64,000 nucleotides of DNA from Flavobacterium defluvii (GCF_900129555.1 NZ_FQWC01000008.1:124001-188000); one strand, 5' to 3'; counted from the stretch's first letter, positions 8,449-16,894 are shown. Numbers and translations are program-made. The notes: generated from the sequence alone by a model not told the origin.

Positions 8449-8818
8449 TGAAATATAATTTTTTATTCAAATATATAAAAATATAACAATTTTAACAGTA
8501 TTTGTTAAATTATTAAAATTAAGATTGCATTAATAGATTCATAAAAATAGAAAAATAATTACATCATTTTATTTTTTAAAAAATCGAAAGCAAATATAAC
8601 ATCAAATATTGATCTATCTTTAAATATTTGTATTATTTTAGCTACAAAAATAAATATAATGATTTTTGAATATTTAAAAATTAATCTTCATTTTTTGTAT
8701 TAAAAATTGCGTATACGCTAAATTATTTATCAAAACATTAAATTCAAATCTAAAATATTATCTACCTTTGTTATTGAAAGGTTTAGTGCCTTTTATTCTT
8801 ATAATAAAAATGTAAAGT
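8449..8818. other. 370-bp AT-rich divergent intergenic region
   Basis: No credible gene is seen between the divergent E1 and oxygenase genes. It holds a possible minus-strand -7 box (TATATTTG on the minus strand, 8475-8468) just upstream of E1 and a plus-strand box TACCTTTG at 8763-8770 upstream of the oxygenase. The middle is low-complexity A/T with one short palindrome, GCGTATACGC, at about 8709-8718. Confidence 0.5.
8763..8770 (+). promoter_or_regulatory. -7 promoter box (TACCTTTG) of the oxygenase gene
   Basis: It matches the Bacteroidota consensus TAnnTTTG and lies 48 bases upstream of the ATG at 8819. No clear TTTG is seen at the expected -33 spacing, so the call rests on the -7 box alone. 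Confidence 0.45.
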
Positions 8819-9769
8819 ATGCAAAACATTCCTAGTGTAGACTTACGTGATTTCCTTTCGGACGACCCGAAACGTAAACAAAAATTTGTAAATGAAATCG
8901 GCAGTGCATTTGAAAACATTGGCTTCGTTGCCTTAAAAGGTCATTTCTTAGATGACAAATTGGTAGACGAACTTTATGGTGAAATTAGAAAATTTTTCGC
9001 CTTGCCAGTAGAAACTAAGCATAATTATGAAATTCCCGGAATTGGAGGACAAAGAGGTTATGTTTCTTTTGGAAAAGAACATGCTAAAGGACGCAAAGAA
9101 GGAGATTTAAAAGAATTTTGGCATTTTGGCCAGTATGTTGACAAAGATTCAAGATGGGCATCGGAATATCCTGACAATGTACAAGTTAAGGAACTGCCTC
9201 GTTTTAATGAAGTAGGAAAAGAAGCTTACCAAATGCTTGAAAAAACAGGTGTTTATGTTTTAAGAGCTTTGGCTCTGCACCTTGGTTTAGATGAGTTTTA
9301 TTTTGATAAATATGCAAAAGAAGGAAACTCAATTTTAAGACCAATTCATTATCCTCCAATTACTTCTGAACCGGAAAATGCAATTCGTGCAGCGGCTCAC
9401 GGAGATATCAATTTGATTACTTTATTAATGGGAGCGCAAGGAAAAGGGCTTCAGGTTCAAAACCACAACGGCGACTGGATTGATGCCATTGCTGAAGATG
9501 ATGAATTAGTAATTAATGTTGGAGATATGTTGTCCAGACATACAAATAACAAATTAAAATCTACAATTCATCAGGTTGTAAACCCTCCAAGAGAATTATG
9601 GGGAACTTCTCGCTACTCTGTTCCATTTTTTATGCATCCGGTAAGCGATATGCGCCTGGATTGTTTAGAAAATTGTATAGATGAAGAAAACCCTAAAAAA
9701 TATGAAGATATTACAGCGGGAGAATTTTTACACGAACGTTTAGTAGAATTAGGTTTAATCAAGAAATAA
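8819..9769 (+). CDS. Isopenicillin N synthase-like 2-oxoglutarate/Fe(II) oxygenase
   Basis: A 316-residue oxidoreductase. An N-terminal DIOX_N-type domain (about 1-115) precedes the 2OG-Fe(II) double-stranded beta-helix. The iron ligands fit the His-x-Asp...His pattern: AAHGDINLITLL supplies His and Asp (about 194-196), and STIHQVVNP the distal His (about 250). The 2OG-binding Arg-x-Ser occurs in SRYSVPFFMHP. Family members hydroxylate or desaturate small molecules or form rings; the substrate is not deducible. It is followed by an inverted repeat that probably ends the transcript. Confidence 0.85.
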   Translation: MQNIPSVDLRDFLSDDPKRKQKFVNEIGSAFENIGFVALKGHFLDDKLVDELYGEIRKFFALPVETKHNYEIPGIGGQRGYVSFGKEHAKGRKEGDLKEFWHFGQYVDKDSRWASEYPDNVQVKELPRFNEVGKEAYQMLEKTGVYVLRALALHLGLDEFYFDKYAKEGNSILRPIHYPPITSEPENAIRAAAHGDINLITLLMGAQGKGLQVQNHNGDWIDAIAEDDELVINVGDMLSRHTNNKLKSTIHQVVNPPRELWGTSRYSVPFFMHPVSDMRLDCLENCIDEENPKKYEDITAGEFLHERLVELGLIKK

Positions 9770-9790
9770 CCTTTTTTACTTCAATATTAT

Positions 9791-9832
9791 AAATTCCAAA
9801 TTCCAAAACTATTTTTTTGGAATTTGGAATTT
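9791..9832 (+). terminator. Inverted repeat / probable terminator after the oxygenase
   Basis: AAATTCCAAATTCCAAAA (9791-9808) pairs with TTTTGGAATTTGGAATTT (9815-9832), with a short A/T loop and flanking T-runs. The same ATTCCAAATTCCAA word appears, as one arm only, at about 30760-30775 after the ABC exporter gene, so this is also a dispersed repeat. Confidence 0.6.
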
Positions 9833-9872
9833 AATTTTTATGTATTTTTAAATATTGGAATTTAATAAAAAT

Positions 9873-10205
9873 ATGGACTTAAAAGATCAATTAAAAAACT
9901 TATTTCCTGATCATGTAGAATCAAACGAGTCTGAGGAAGTTCAGGAACAGGATCACGTTCTGTATGTACAGAAAGAACCAATGATCTGCAAATTTGAAAA
10001 GCGAAAAGGAAAACCTACAACCATTATTGAAGGTTACGAAGGAAGTGACGAAGATTTTAAAATACTGGCAAAAGAAATAAAAACAAAACTAAGCGTTGGC
10101 GGTACTTTTAAAGATGATTCGATCATTATACAAGGCGATTATCGCGACAAAATTATGACTATTTTAAAAGAAAAAGGATTTAAAACTAAAAGAGTTGGCG
10201 GGTAA
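9873..10205 (+). CDS. SUI1/eIF1-like translation initiation factor family protein
   Basis: A 110-residue protein related to the YciH/SUI1 family: a variable acidic N-terminus (about 1-40), then a small alpha/beta SUI1 domain with the KRKGKPTTIIEGYEG segment and a GGTFKDD...IIIQGDYRDKI motif near the C-terminus. In archaea and eukaryotes the fold proofreads start-codon selection; bacterial homologues are non-essential and of uncertain role. I start at the ATG at 9873, because the longer frame begins at a TTG (9855) next to a repeat. Confidence 0.85.
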   Translation: MDLKDQLKNLFPDHVESNESEEVQEQDHVLYVQKEPMICKFEKRKGKPTTIIEGYEGSDEDFKILAKEIKTKLSVGGTFKDDSIIIQGDYRDKIMTILKEKGFKTKRVGG

Positions 10206-10208
10206 AAT

Positions 10209-10316
10209 AGTTTAAAGTTTCAGGTTTAAAGTTTCAAGTTACACAACATGAAACGTGAAACGTGAAACAAAAAAACTCAGAACCTCAGTATCTCAGAACC
10301 TTAGCAGCTTAAAAAA
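10209..10316. repeat. Intergenic repeat region (GTTTAAAGTTTCA-type)
   Basis: This contains tandem GTTTAAAGTTTCAGG/GTTTAAAGTTTCAAG, a partly complementary GAAACGTGAAACGTGAAAC block, then a direct-repeat run (CTCAGAACCTCAGTATCTCAGAACCTTAGC) ending just before the phosphorylase ATG. Related words occur at about 2655-2690 and 59881-59938. It creates a false GTG-initiated extension of the next gene. Confidence 0.65.
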
Positions 10317-10317
10317 A

Positions 10318-11190
10318 ATGATAAAAGAATCAGAATTAATACTTAACCCAGACGGAAGTGTTTACCACTTAAACCTTCGTCCTGAACATATTGCCAACGA
10401 TATTATTTTTGTTGGAGACCAAAATCGAGTTGAAAAAATCACACAGTTTTTTGATTCAATAGAATATTCAACACAAAAAAGAGAGTTTAAAACCCAAACC
10501 GGAATTTATAAAGGAAAAAGAATTTCTGTAATGTCAACCGGAATTGGTCCTGACAACATTGATATTGTTTTAAACGAACTGGATGCACTTGTAAATATTG
10601 ATTTAAAAACACGTAAGCCAAAAGAAAATTTAACGTCTTTAAATATTATCCGAATCGGAACTTCAGGGTCTTTACAGGAAGATATTCCGGTAGACAGTTT
10701 TGTAATGTCTAAATTCGGGCTTGGATTGGATAATATGCTTCGCTCCTATTTAATTGATGAAGTTTCGAATACAGCTCTCGAAGACGCTTTTGTTACACAC
10801 ACAAACTGGGATATTCGTAAAGGAAGACCTTATGCAATCCCTTGTTCTGAAAAACTGGAAAAAATTATAGAATCAGATAAAATATTCAAAGGAATTACGG
10901 CAACTGCAGGAGGTTTTTATGGACCACAAGGACGTGTTTTACGTTTGAATATCCAGGATGAAGAATTAAACAATAAAATGGATAATTTTGATTTTAATGA
11001 AAGCCGAATCACAAATTTAGAGATGGAAACTGCAGCAATCTACGGACTTTCTTCGCTTTTAGGGCATAATGCATTATCTTTAAATGCAATTATTGCCAAT
11101 CGTGCATCTGGAACTTTTAGTGAAGATCCTTATAAAGCCGTAGATGCATTAATTACGTATACTTTAAATAAACTGGCTGGTGCTAAATAA
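10318..11190 (+). CDS. Nucleoside phosphorylase
   Basis: A 290-residue member of the PNP/UDP phosphorylase family. It shows the GTSGSLQEDI phosphate/nucleoside-binding motif (about 120) and the late M-E-T-A pattern (NLEMETAAIYGLS, about 241-253) that contacts the ribose. It splits purine or pyrimidine nucleosides with phosphate in salvage; the base preference cannot be read. I take the ATG at 10318. A longer frame starting at a GTG (10255) reads through an intergenic repeat. The downstream DinB gene starts on its last base. Confidence 0.87.
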   Translation: MIKESELILNPDGSVYHLNLRPEHIANDIIFVGDQNRVEKITQFFDSIEYSTQKREFKTQTGIYKGKRISVMSTGIGPDNIDIVLNELDALVNIDLKTRKPKENLTSLNIIRIGTSGSLQEDIPVDSFVMSKFGLGLDNMLRSYLIDEVSNTALEDAFVTHTNWDIRKGRPYAIPCSEKLEKIIESDKIFKGITATAGGFYGPQGRVLRLNIQDEELNNKMDNFDFNESRITNLEMETAAIYGLSSLLGHNALSLNAIIANRASGTFSEDPYKAVDALITYTLNKLAGAK

Positions 11191-11630
11191 TGAAAACGGC
11201 TATTCTTAAATTTGAAAAATTACTGAGTGAAAACGTCGACTTATTTTCAAAAATAAATAGTGATGTTTTTACAGCGAAAGTTTCTGACAAGTGGTCTAAA
11301 AAAGAAATACTGGGTCATTTGACAGATTCAGCAATTCATAATTTAGTTCGTTTTACAGAAATTAATTATGTTGAAAAACCATATCATCACAGGCCATATA
11401 ATCAAATAGATTTAGTAAATTTAAATCAATATCAGGAAATGGATATTGGCGAATTAATACAACTATGGTTTGTTATTAATAAACAGATCGTTAGAGTCAT
11501 GAAATCTGTTGATGAAAAAGCTTTAGATTATAAAATAATTTTGAGTGATCAGTCTGAAATTGATTTAAGATTTCTCATGACTGATTATGTCGAACATTTA
11601 GAACACCATATTAACCAAATAAAGTCTTAA
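11190..11630 (+). CDS. DinB-family protein
   Basis: A 146-residue four-helix-bundle protein. His residues at the expected metal positions are H47 (LGHLTDSAIHN) and the late pair in YVEHLEHHINQ, matching DinB/YfiT-like metal-binding proteins. These are often bacillithiol-dependent or stress-linked transferases. Its ATG overlaps the stop of the phosphorylase gene (TAATG), so translation is probably coupled. Confidence 0.8.
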   Translation: MKTAILKFEKLLSENVDLFSKINSDVFTAKVSDKWSKKEILGHLTDSAIHNLVRFTEINYVEKPYHHRPYNQIDLVNLNQYQEMDIGELIQLWFVINKQIVRVMKSVDEKALDYKIILSDQSEIDLRFLMTDYVEHLEHHINQIKS

Positions 11631-11633
11631 ATT

Positions 11634-12026
11634 ATGTTTTTAAGGGTTGCGAGACACACAAATGATTTAAAGAAAATCGAAGATTTTTATGTTGATATTC
11701 TTGGTTTTGAGCAATTGGGAGGTTTTGAAAAACATAATAACTACGATGGCATTTTTATTGGAAAATCAGGTTTAGACTGGCATTTTGAATTTACAAAATC
11801 AGATACAGAAGCCAGTCATTCATTTGATGAAGACGATGTAATTGTACTTTACCCTAAAACAATTTCAGATTATAACGAATTAATAAATAAGCTTATACTC
11901 CATAATATTGCAACAATAACTGCAGCTAATCCTTTTTGGAATGAAAACGGAAAAATGATTCAGGATCCAGACGGTTATCGTATTGTAATATCGCCTCTAA
12001 AAGCCATAATAAACGAAATAGAATAA
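11634..12026 (+). CDS. VOC (glyoxalase-like) family protein
   Basis: A 130-residue protein with the two-module glyoxalase fold: RVARHTNDLKKIEDFYVDILGFE opens module one, and a conserved DPDGYRIVISP near the end closes module two. The C-terminal Asp-Pro-Asp-Gly-Tyr motif and likely metal-ligand His/Glu residues fit lyase or dioxygenase-type VOC proteins. The substrate is unknown. It lies 3 bases after the DinB gene and overlaps the next gene by one base, within the same operon. Confidence 0.82.
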   Translation: MFLRVARHTNDLKKIEDFYVDILGFEQLGGFEKHNNYDGIFIGKSGLDWHFEFTKSDTEASHSFDEDDVIVLYPKTISDYNELINKLILHNIATITAANPFWNENGKMIQDPDGYRIVISPLKAIINEIE

Positions 12027-12499
12027 TGCAGGAAACACATAAAAAAATATTATTTAAATATTATAGCGATTATTTAGAAGAAACAGTTTCAGAAACCATG
12101 TGGGCCGAAATTGTAGATCTTGAAAAAGGGCTTTTTAAATTAGATAATATTCCATTTTTTGGACCTTTGATTGCTACAGATGATTTATTTTACGCCGAAT
12201 TTGATGAAGCCGAAGGACGTTTGGTTTACAAAGAAACAATAGAAAATTCAGGTAATTCAATTGTTCAGGTTATCATATTAGAAAAAGAATTTGATAAAGA
12301 AATTATCAGAGAAAAATTAAAAGCAATAAACTGTTTATCAGAAGGCTTAAACGATAATTTTGTTTCTGTTGAAGTAGTTCGTGATGTGGATTATTCTATT
12401 GTGAGAAGCGTTTTAAACGAGTACGAATCTCAGGAAATAATTCAATATGCTGAACCTTGTCTTTCAGACAAACACAGGGCAGATTTATTAAAAAACTAA
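12026..12499 (+). CDS. DUF4265 family protein
   Basis: A 157-residue soluble protein resembling DUF4265: an E-T-M-W-A-E segment near residue 22, a L-D-N-I-P-F-F-G motif (about 38-45) and a D-D-L-F-Y-A-E motif (about 51-57). No biochemical role is known to me. It overlaps the upstream VOC gene by one base, which makes it the last gene of the tightly packed set starting at the nucleoside phosphorylase. Confidence 0.75.
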   Translation: MQETHKKILFKYYSDYLEETVSETMWAEIVDLEKGLFKLDNIPFFGPLIATDDLFYAEFDEAEGRLVYKETIENSGNSIVQVIILEKEFDKEIIREKLKAINCLSEGLNDNFVSVEVVRDVDYSIVRSVLNEYESQEIIQYAEPCLSDKHRADLLKN

Positions 12500-12552
12500 A
12501 ACTTACAAACTTAAGAATACGCATACCAAACTTAACTTAAACTTAAACTATA

Positions 12553-13404
12553 ATGAAAACTGTAAAAATTGCGGGTGTTCCTGAACACTTCAATTTGCCA
12601 TGGCATTTATGCATTGAAAATGGCGAATTTGAAGCAGAAAATATTGATTTGCAATGGAAAAATATTCCTGAAGGTACCGGAAAAATGTGTCAGATGCTGC
12701 GTGATGGCGAAACTGATATGGCCGTAATCCTTACAGAAGGAATTGTAAAAGATATTACCGCAGGAAACCCAAGTAAAATTGTTCAGATTTATGTTCAGTC
12801 ACCTTTAATTTGGGGAATTCACGTGGCTGCAAAATCAAATTTTGAAACGGTAAAAGATTTAGAAAATAAAAAAGCAGCTATATCAAGAATTGGTTCGGGG
12901 TCGCAATTAATGGCTTATGTAAATGCAAACGAACAAGGCTGGAACAGTGATACTCTACAATTTGAAATTATAAACACAATCGATGGTGCGGTCGAAGCAC
13001 TTACAAACGGAACTGCAGATTATTTTATGTGGGAACGATTTATGACAAAACCCCTTGTAGATCAGGGAATTTTCAGGCGTGTTGGCGACTGCCCTACTCC
13101 ATGGCCATCATTTGTCATTACAGTTCGCGATGAATTCCTGAAAAAAAATCCAAAAGTAGTCGAAAAAGTGTTGGGAATTATCAATAAAACCACACACGAT
13201 TTTGCGCAGATTCCTGATATTGACAAAACTTTGGCTGATTTATTTAATCAAAAAGTTGAAGATATCCAGGAATGGCTTAAACTGACTCAGTGGTCTCAAA
13301 AACATTTAAGTGAAAAAGCATTTATCAAAATTCAGAATCAATTATTTGATCTGGGAATTATTGATAAAAAAAGTACTTTTGTTGAAACGGTAAAAGCGCT
13401 GTAA
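12553..13404 (+). CDS. Substrate-binding-domain protein without signal peptide
   Basis: A 283-residue protein of the SsuA/THI5/NMT1-like periplasmic-binding fold (VKIAGVPEHFNLPWHLCIENG; later TDMAVILTEG and NGTADYFMWE), with two alpha/beta lobes. It has no N-terminal hydrophobic stretch and no lipobox, so it should remain cytoplasmic. No ABC permease or ATPase lies nearby. It may be a cytoplasmic ligand-binding or enzymatic (THI5-like) derivative, or a sensor. It lies 53 bases after the DUF4265 gene. Confidence 0.75.
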   Translation: MKTVKIAGVPEHFNLPWHLCIENGEFEAENIDLQWKNIPEGTGKMCQMLRDGETDMAVILTEGIVKDITAGNPSKIVQIYVQSPLIWGIHVAAKSNFETVKDLENKKAAISRIGSGSQLMAYVNANEQGWNSDTLQFEIINTIDGAVEALTNGTADYFMWERFMTKPLVDQGIFRRVGDCPTPWPSFVITVRDEFLKKNPKVVEKVLGIINKTTHDFAQIPDIDKTLADLFNQKVEDIQEWLKLTQWSQKHLSEKAFIKIQNQLFDLGIIDKKSTFVETVKAL

Positions 13405-13425
13405 AAATACTGCTTTTTGATTCTT

Positions 13426-14358
13426 ATGATAAATTTTCCTAAAATTGACCTTCCGCAATTAAAATCCAAATTACAGGTGAAATCACCTTGGGATAGGATT
13501 ATTATTTCGCTGTTGAGTCTGTTGATAACGATTCCGATATTTATCATTTTGCATCAAAACCTGATAGATTTAGAATGGGCTTTTAACCTTGACAGGGTTT
13601 TTATATTCATTTTTGTATTTTCTGCGATTTTCTTCTTGCTAATGTATCTGCGAACCATAATTATTTTATGTGTTGCAGTATATTTATTGGTTTTATTTTA
13701 TGGATCAGTAATAGGAAATTATGGTTTCAGCGAAATTTCCGAAGATTATAATTCGATGATTTATACCATGTCGGACAATCCGTATCCGCAGGATATAGTG
13801 GTTGCAAAACTGCTTCCGTTTCCAAATAAATCAAAAATTATAAGTGCGATTGAATATCAAAACCCGAAAGTGCGCAATTTTGCTATTATGGCAACAACAA
13901 AGCATTTTAAGGGAATAAAAGGCTACTCAAACTACAGAACCATTATTCAGTGTTTTGCTGTTTTTAAAGAAATAAACGGCCGCTGGAATTATGTAAACGA
14001 CCCCAAAGACGGTGACTACATTGCCACTGCCAGCGAATCTCTTGAATATTTTTCGGGAGACTGCGACGATCATTCTATCTTGATGGCGGCAGCAATTCGT
14101 TCTATTGGCGGAACTCCAAGACTTATTCATACAAAAGGCCATATTTATCCGGAAATATTAATTGGTTCAATGATAGATCTTGAAAAAGTAAATTATCTCA
14201 TCAAAAATGTACTTTTTATAAGAGAAAGTTATGGTAAAAAACTTCATTACCATATAGATGAGCGTGGTCAGGTCTGGATGAATCTTGATTACACAGCTAC
14301 TTATCCGGGCGGACCCTTTATGTATGAGGAAATTCTTGGAGCATTAACTTTGAATTAA
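13426..14358 (+). CDS. Membrane protein with transglutaminase-like domain
   Basis: About 310 residues. A hydrophobic N-terminal third holds two to three membrane helices (about 22-42, 55-75 and 75-95). A transglutaminase-like domain follows with the Cys-His-Asp triad visible as FSGDCDDHSILMAAAIRSIG (Cys about 209), GHIYPEI (His) and DYTATYPG (Asp). This predicts a cysteine protease or amidase-like activity on the outer side of the membrane. The start is the ATG at 13426; the earlier frame start is a TTG. Confidence 0.82.
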   Translation: MINFPKIDLPQLKSKLQVKSPWDRIIISLLSLLITIPIFIILHQNLIDLEWAFNLDRVFIFIFVFSAIFFLLMYLRTIIILCVAVYLLVLFYGSVIGNYGFSEISEDYNSMIYTMSDNPYPQDIVVAKLLPFPNKSKIISAIEYQNPKVRNFAIMATTKHFKGIKGYSNYRTIIQCFAVFKEINGRWNYVNDPKDGDYIATASESLEYFSGDCDDHSILMAAAIRSIGGTPRLIHTKGHIYPEILIGSMIDLEKVNYLIKNVLFIRESYGKKLHYHIDERGQVWMNLDYTATYPGGPFMYEEILGALTLN

Positions 14359-14495
14359 TTTGTCAGAGTATTTTATTTGATATTTTGTTTAAAATATTAG
14401 AAATCAGTTACATTAAATTAACTTTCTGTGGCTATAATGTAAGAGTAATACTTTTTTTTTGTATCTTTTCCTATCTAATTTTTAATCACATAACC

Positions 14496-14867
14496 ATGAA
14501 AAATTCTAAATTACTTATCTTCGGGCTTGCGTTGGCAGCAGTTTTAATGATTTCATGTTCTAAGGGTAGAAATAAATTGGTAAACTCTTGGAAAATAACA
14601 GCGGTAGAACCGAAAATTCCCATGTCGGATTCTCTAAAAACCGTTATTTTAACCGATGGAACTCTTACGTTTACAAAAGACGGACATGTTACCGGATATT
14701 TGACAAGAGAGATAACAAATGGGACTTATGCATTGACAAAAGGTGGAAAAAGTTTGGTGATTAAAGATGAAGTTGGAACTCCTTATCCTTGCGAAAGTAC
14801 TATTACAAGCGATCAGTTAATTCTGGATAGTAAAGAATTAAAATTGACACTCAAGAAAATAGAATAA
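14496..14867 (+). CDS. Lipocalin-like lipoprotein
   Basis: A 123-residue protein with a signal peptide and lipobox (AAVLMISC, Cys about 21), followed by a short beta-rich domain with a LVNSWKITAVE start and a LTFTKDGHVTGYL segment, as in small lipocalin-like proteins common in Bacteroidota. It should be membrane-anchored on the periplasmic side. The ATG at 14496 directly precedes the signal sequence; the longer upstream TTG frame adds a hydrophobic run of no evident use. A strong terminator follows. Confidence 0.78.
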   Translation: MKNSKLLIFGLALAAVLMISCSKGRNKLVNSWKITAVEPKIPMSDSLKTVILTDGTLTFTKDGHVTGYLTREITNGTYALTKGGKSLVIKDEVGTPYPCESTITSDQLILDSKELKLTLKKIE

Positions 14868-14883
14868 CACAAAAATTTAGATC

Positions 14884-14920
14884 AAAAGCCGTTTTTTTTA
14901 AGTAAAAAAACGGCTTTTTT
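14884..14920 (+). terminator. Intrinsic terminator after lipocalin-like gene
   Basis: AAAAGCCGTTTTTTT pairs with AAAAAAACGGCTTTT across a short loop and is followed by a T-run. This is a near-perfect stem. Confidence 0.85.
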
Positions 14921-14971
14921 TGGCTCAACATACTTGAAACAATCAAGTTTTTAAATTTTAATATACCAATT

Positions 14972-16027
14972 ATGAAATTGAAAAATAAATTATCAGCAGC
15001 TTTGGCTTTTTTGTGTATTTTACTTTTTTCTGAAAAGGTAAATCCATGTACACGAATAGTTTACGAAGGTTTGAACGGTACAATTATTACAGCGCGTTCT
15101 ATGGACTGGCGAGGTGAAATTCCGGCAAATTTGTGGCTTTTTCCCAGAGGGATTGAACGATTTGGAGAAGCCGGAAATAATTCTGTAAAATGGAAGTCAA
15201 AATACGGAAGCGTTATAACCAGTTCATGGGATATAGCTTCATCTGACGGAATGAACGAAAAAGGACTTGTTGGAAATCTTTTATGGCTGGTAGAATCTAC
15301 ATATCCTAAGTTTGTAAAAGACAGTCAGCAAAAAGGACTCGCGGTTTCATTATGGCTGCAATATGTTTTAGATAATTTTTCAACTGTTTCTGAGGCTGTA
15401 AGCGCTTTAGAGAAAAAGGATTTTGTAGTAGCATCATCTCATATTCCGGGAACAGATATTTTTGCAACCGTTCATTTATCATTATCAGATGCTTCGGGCG
15501 ATAATGCTATTTTTGAATATATCAACGGAAATCTCGTTATTCACCATGACAGAAAATATGTAGCCATGACCAACTCTCCTATTTTTGAGCATCAGCTGGC
15601 GATAAATACATATTGGCAGAGTATTCCGGGAACTATTATGCTTCCTGGTACAAATCGCGCGGCAGACCGTTTTGTAAGAGCTTCATATTATATAGATGCA
15701 ATTCCAAAAACAGATAATATAAGAACGGCACTTTCCAGTGTTTTTGGTGTAATTAGAAATTGCTCTGTTCCGCTTGGTATTTCTTCTGAAACTGAACCTA
15801 ATATTTCATCAACTCGCTGGAGAACCGTTGCAGACCAAAAAAATCTGGTTTATTATTTTGATAATGTTTTAAATCCAAATGTGGTTTGGGTAGAATTTAG
15901 TAAACTGGATTTTAGTGAAAAAGGTAAAGTGAAAAAACTGAGTCTGGCAAACAACGAAAATTATTCCGGAGAATCTTCTATGAATTTTAAACCTACGCCG
16001 CCATTTAAATTTGCAGGTTTAGATTAA
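14972..16027 (+). CDS. Secreted linear amide C-N hydrolase (choloylglycine hydrolase/Ntn family)
   Basis: A 351-residue protein. A signal peptide (about 1-25) ends just before Cys26 in NPCTRIVYEG, so removing it would expose a cysteine as the N-terminal nucleophile, as the Ntn mechanism requires. The family signature TARSMDWRGEIPANLW follows; N-terminal Arg, Asp and later Asn residues fit penicillin V acylase or bile salt hydrolase relatives. The likely role is hydrolysis of linear amides such as N-acyl amino acids or acyl-homoserine lactones in the periplasm or outside the cell. The substrate is not determined. A terminator follows. Confidence 0.87.
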   Translation: MKLKNKLSAALAFLCILLFSEKVNPCTRIVYEGLNGTIITARSMDWRGEIPANLWLFPRGIERFGEAGNNSVKWKSKYGSVITSSWDIASSDGMNEKGLVGNLLWLVESTYPKFVKDSQQKGLAVSLWLQYVLDNFSTVSEAVSALEKKDFVVASSHIPGTDIFATVHLSLSDASGDNAIFEYINGNLVIHHDRKYVAMTNSPIFEHQLAINTYWQSIPGTIMLPGTNRAADRFVRASYYIDAIPKTDNIRTALSSVFGVIRNCSVPLGISSETEPNISSTRWRTVADQKNLVYYFDNVLNPNVVWVEFSKLDFSEKGKVKKLSLANNENYSGESSMNFKPTPPFKFAGLD

Positions 16028-16045
16028 ATCTCAAAACAATAAAAA

Positions 16046-16083
16046 ACAAACCCTCAAAAATTTCATTTGAGGGTTTGTTTTTA
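16046..16083. terminator. Bidirectional terminator between convergent genes
   Basis: AAACAAACCCTCAAA pairs with TTTGAGGGTTTGTTT. A- and T-runs on both sides allow termination of the Ntn hydrolase and the DUF2200 gene. Confidence 0.85.
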
Positions 16084-16431
16084 TTCTCTTAAAATCTTTT
16101 CCATTTTTTTCCCTTTTGCCAATTCATCAACAAGTTTGTCCATATAGCGAATTTTTTGCATCAGCGGATCTTCTATATCTTCTATTCTGTATCCGCAGAT
16201 TACTCCCGTAATTTTAGAAGCATTCGGATTTAGTTTTGGTGCTTCGGCAAAAAAAGTTTGTAAATCAGCTTTCTTTTCTATTTGATTTCTAAATTCTTTA
16301 TCTGTATAACCTGTAAGCCAGAGAATCACTGTATCTACTTCTTCTGCAGTACGGCCTTTTTTTTCTGCTTTTTCCTTATATAATCGATAAATACTCGCAA
16401 ATGAGTATTCAAAAACCTTCGTATTATTCAT
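16081..16431 (-). CDS. DUF2200 family protein
   Basis: A 116-residue protein beginning MNNTKVFEYSFASIYRLY, with the VILWLTGY motif (about 40-47), ASKITGVICGYRIEDI and MQKIRYMDKLVDELAKGK typical of DUF2200. It is a small, mostly helical, cytoplasmic protein. Its biochemical role is not known to me. I start at the ATG at 16431; a GTG two codons earlier is possible. Confidence 0.82.
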   Translation of the reverse strand: MNNTKVFEYSFASIYRLYKEKAEKKGRTAEEVDTVILWLTGYTDKEFRNQIEKKADLQTFFAEAPKLNPNASKITGVICGYRIEDIEDPLMQKIRYMDKLVDELAKGKKMEKILRE

Positions 16432-16522
16432 CTTCACTTTGATTTATATAGATTTAAAATTATAAAAAATAACCTGTATTTTCTAAGGATTTAAAAAAAT
16501 ATAAAATAATTCGTAAAAAATA

Positions 16523-16567
16523 TTGCGCAGTCAAATAACTGCATTATATTTGCAGTCAAATAACTGC
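16523..16567 (+). promoter_or_regulatory. Promoter with duplicated palindromic operator (arsR-like autoregulation)
   Basis: The 16-bp palindrome GCAGT-CAAATA-ACTGC occurs twice, at 16527-16542 and 16552-16567, 25 bp apart. Between them is a -7 box TATATTTG (16545-16552), with TTG at 16523-16525 as the -33 element (19-bp spacing). The second copy ends 3 bp before the ATG at 16571. Repressor bound at both would block polymerase and the start. The best candidate binder is the ArsR-type protein encoded next. Confidence 0.75.
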
Positions 16568-16570
16568 ACA

Positions 16571-16894
16571 ATGGAAATACGTAGAGATGTTTTTCAGGCA
16601 ATTGCCGATCCAACGCGAAGAGCGATTTTAAATTTAGTTGCAATTCAGGCTATGACACCTGGTACAATAGCCGACAATTTTGATTCGTCGAGACAAACTA
16701 TTTCAAAACATATTAAAATTCTGACCGAATGCGAACTACTTGACCAGCAGCAAAATGGCAGAGAGATTTATTATTATATAAATCCAAAAAAAATTAAAGA
16801 AGTGGCTGATTTTATTGAACCGTTCCGACAAATGTGGGAAGAACGTTTTAATAAATTAGAAAGTATAATGAAGAACTATAAACCAAAAAAATAA
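16571..16894 (+). CDS. ArsR-family winged-helix repressor
   Basis: A 107-residue regulator starting [20 protein letters not shown], the standard ArsR/SmtB opening. The recognition helix is seen in [19 protein letters not shown]. There is no Cys-Val-Cys metal site, so metal sensing is not supported; with the downstream AHSA1-type protein it fits the non-metal ArsR-SRPBCC pairing. I choose the ATG at 16571 over an upstream start at 16523 that would run through the operator. The stop overlaps the next start (TAATG). Confidence 0.9.
   Translation: MEIRRDVFQAIADPTRRAILNLVAIQAMTPGTIADNFDSSRQTISKHIKILTECELLDQQQNGREIYYYINPKKIKEVADFIEPFRQMWEERFNKLESIMKNYKPKK

Noticed and set aside
10255-10317. N-terminal extension of the nucleoside phosphorylase
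   Set aside because: It begins at a GTG inside an intergenic repeat and adds repeat-coded residues not seen in the family; the ATG at 10318 fits.
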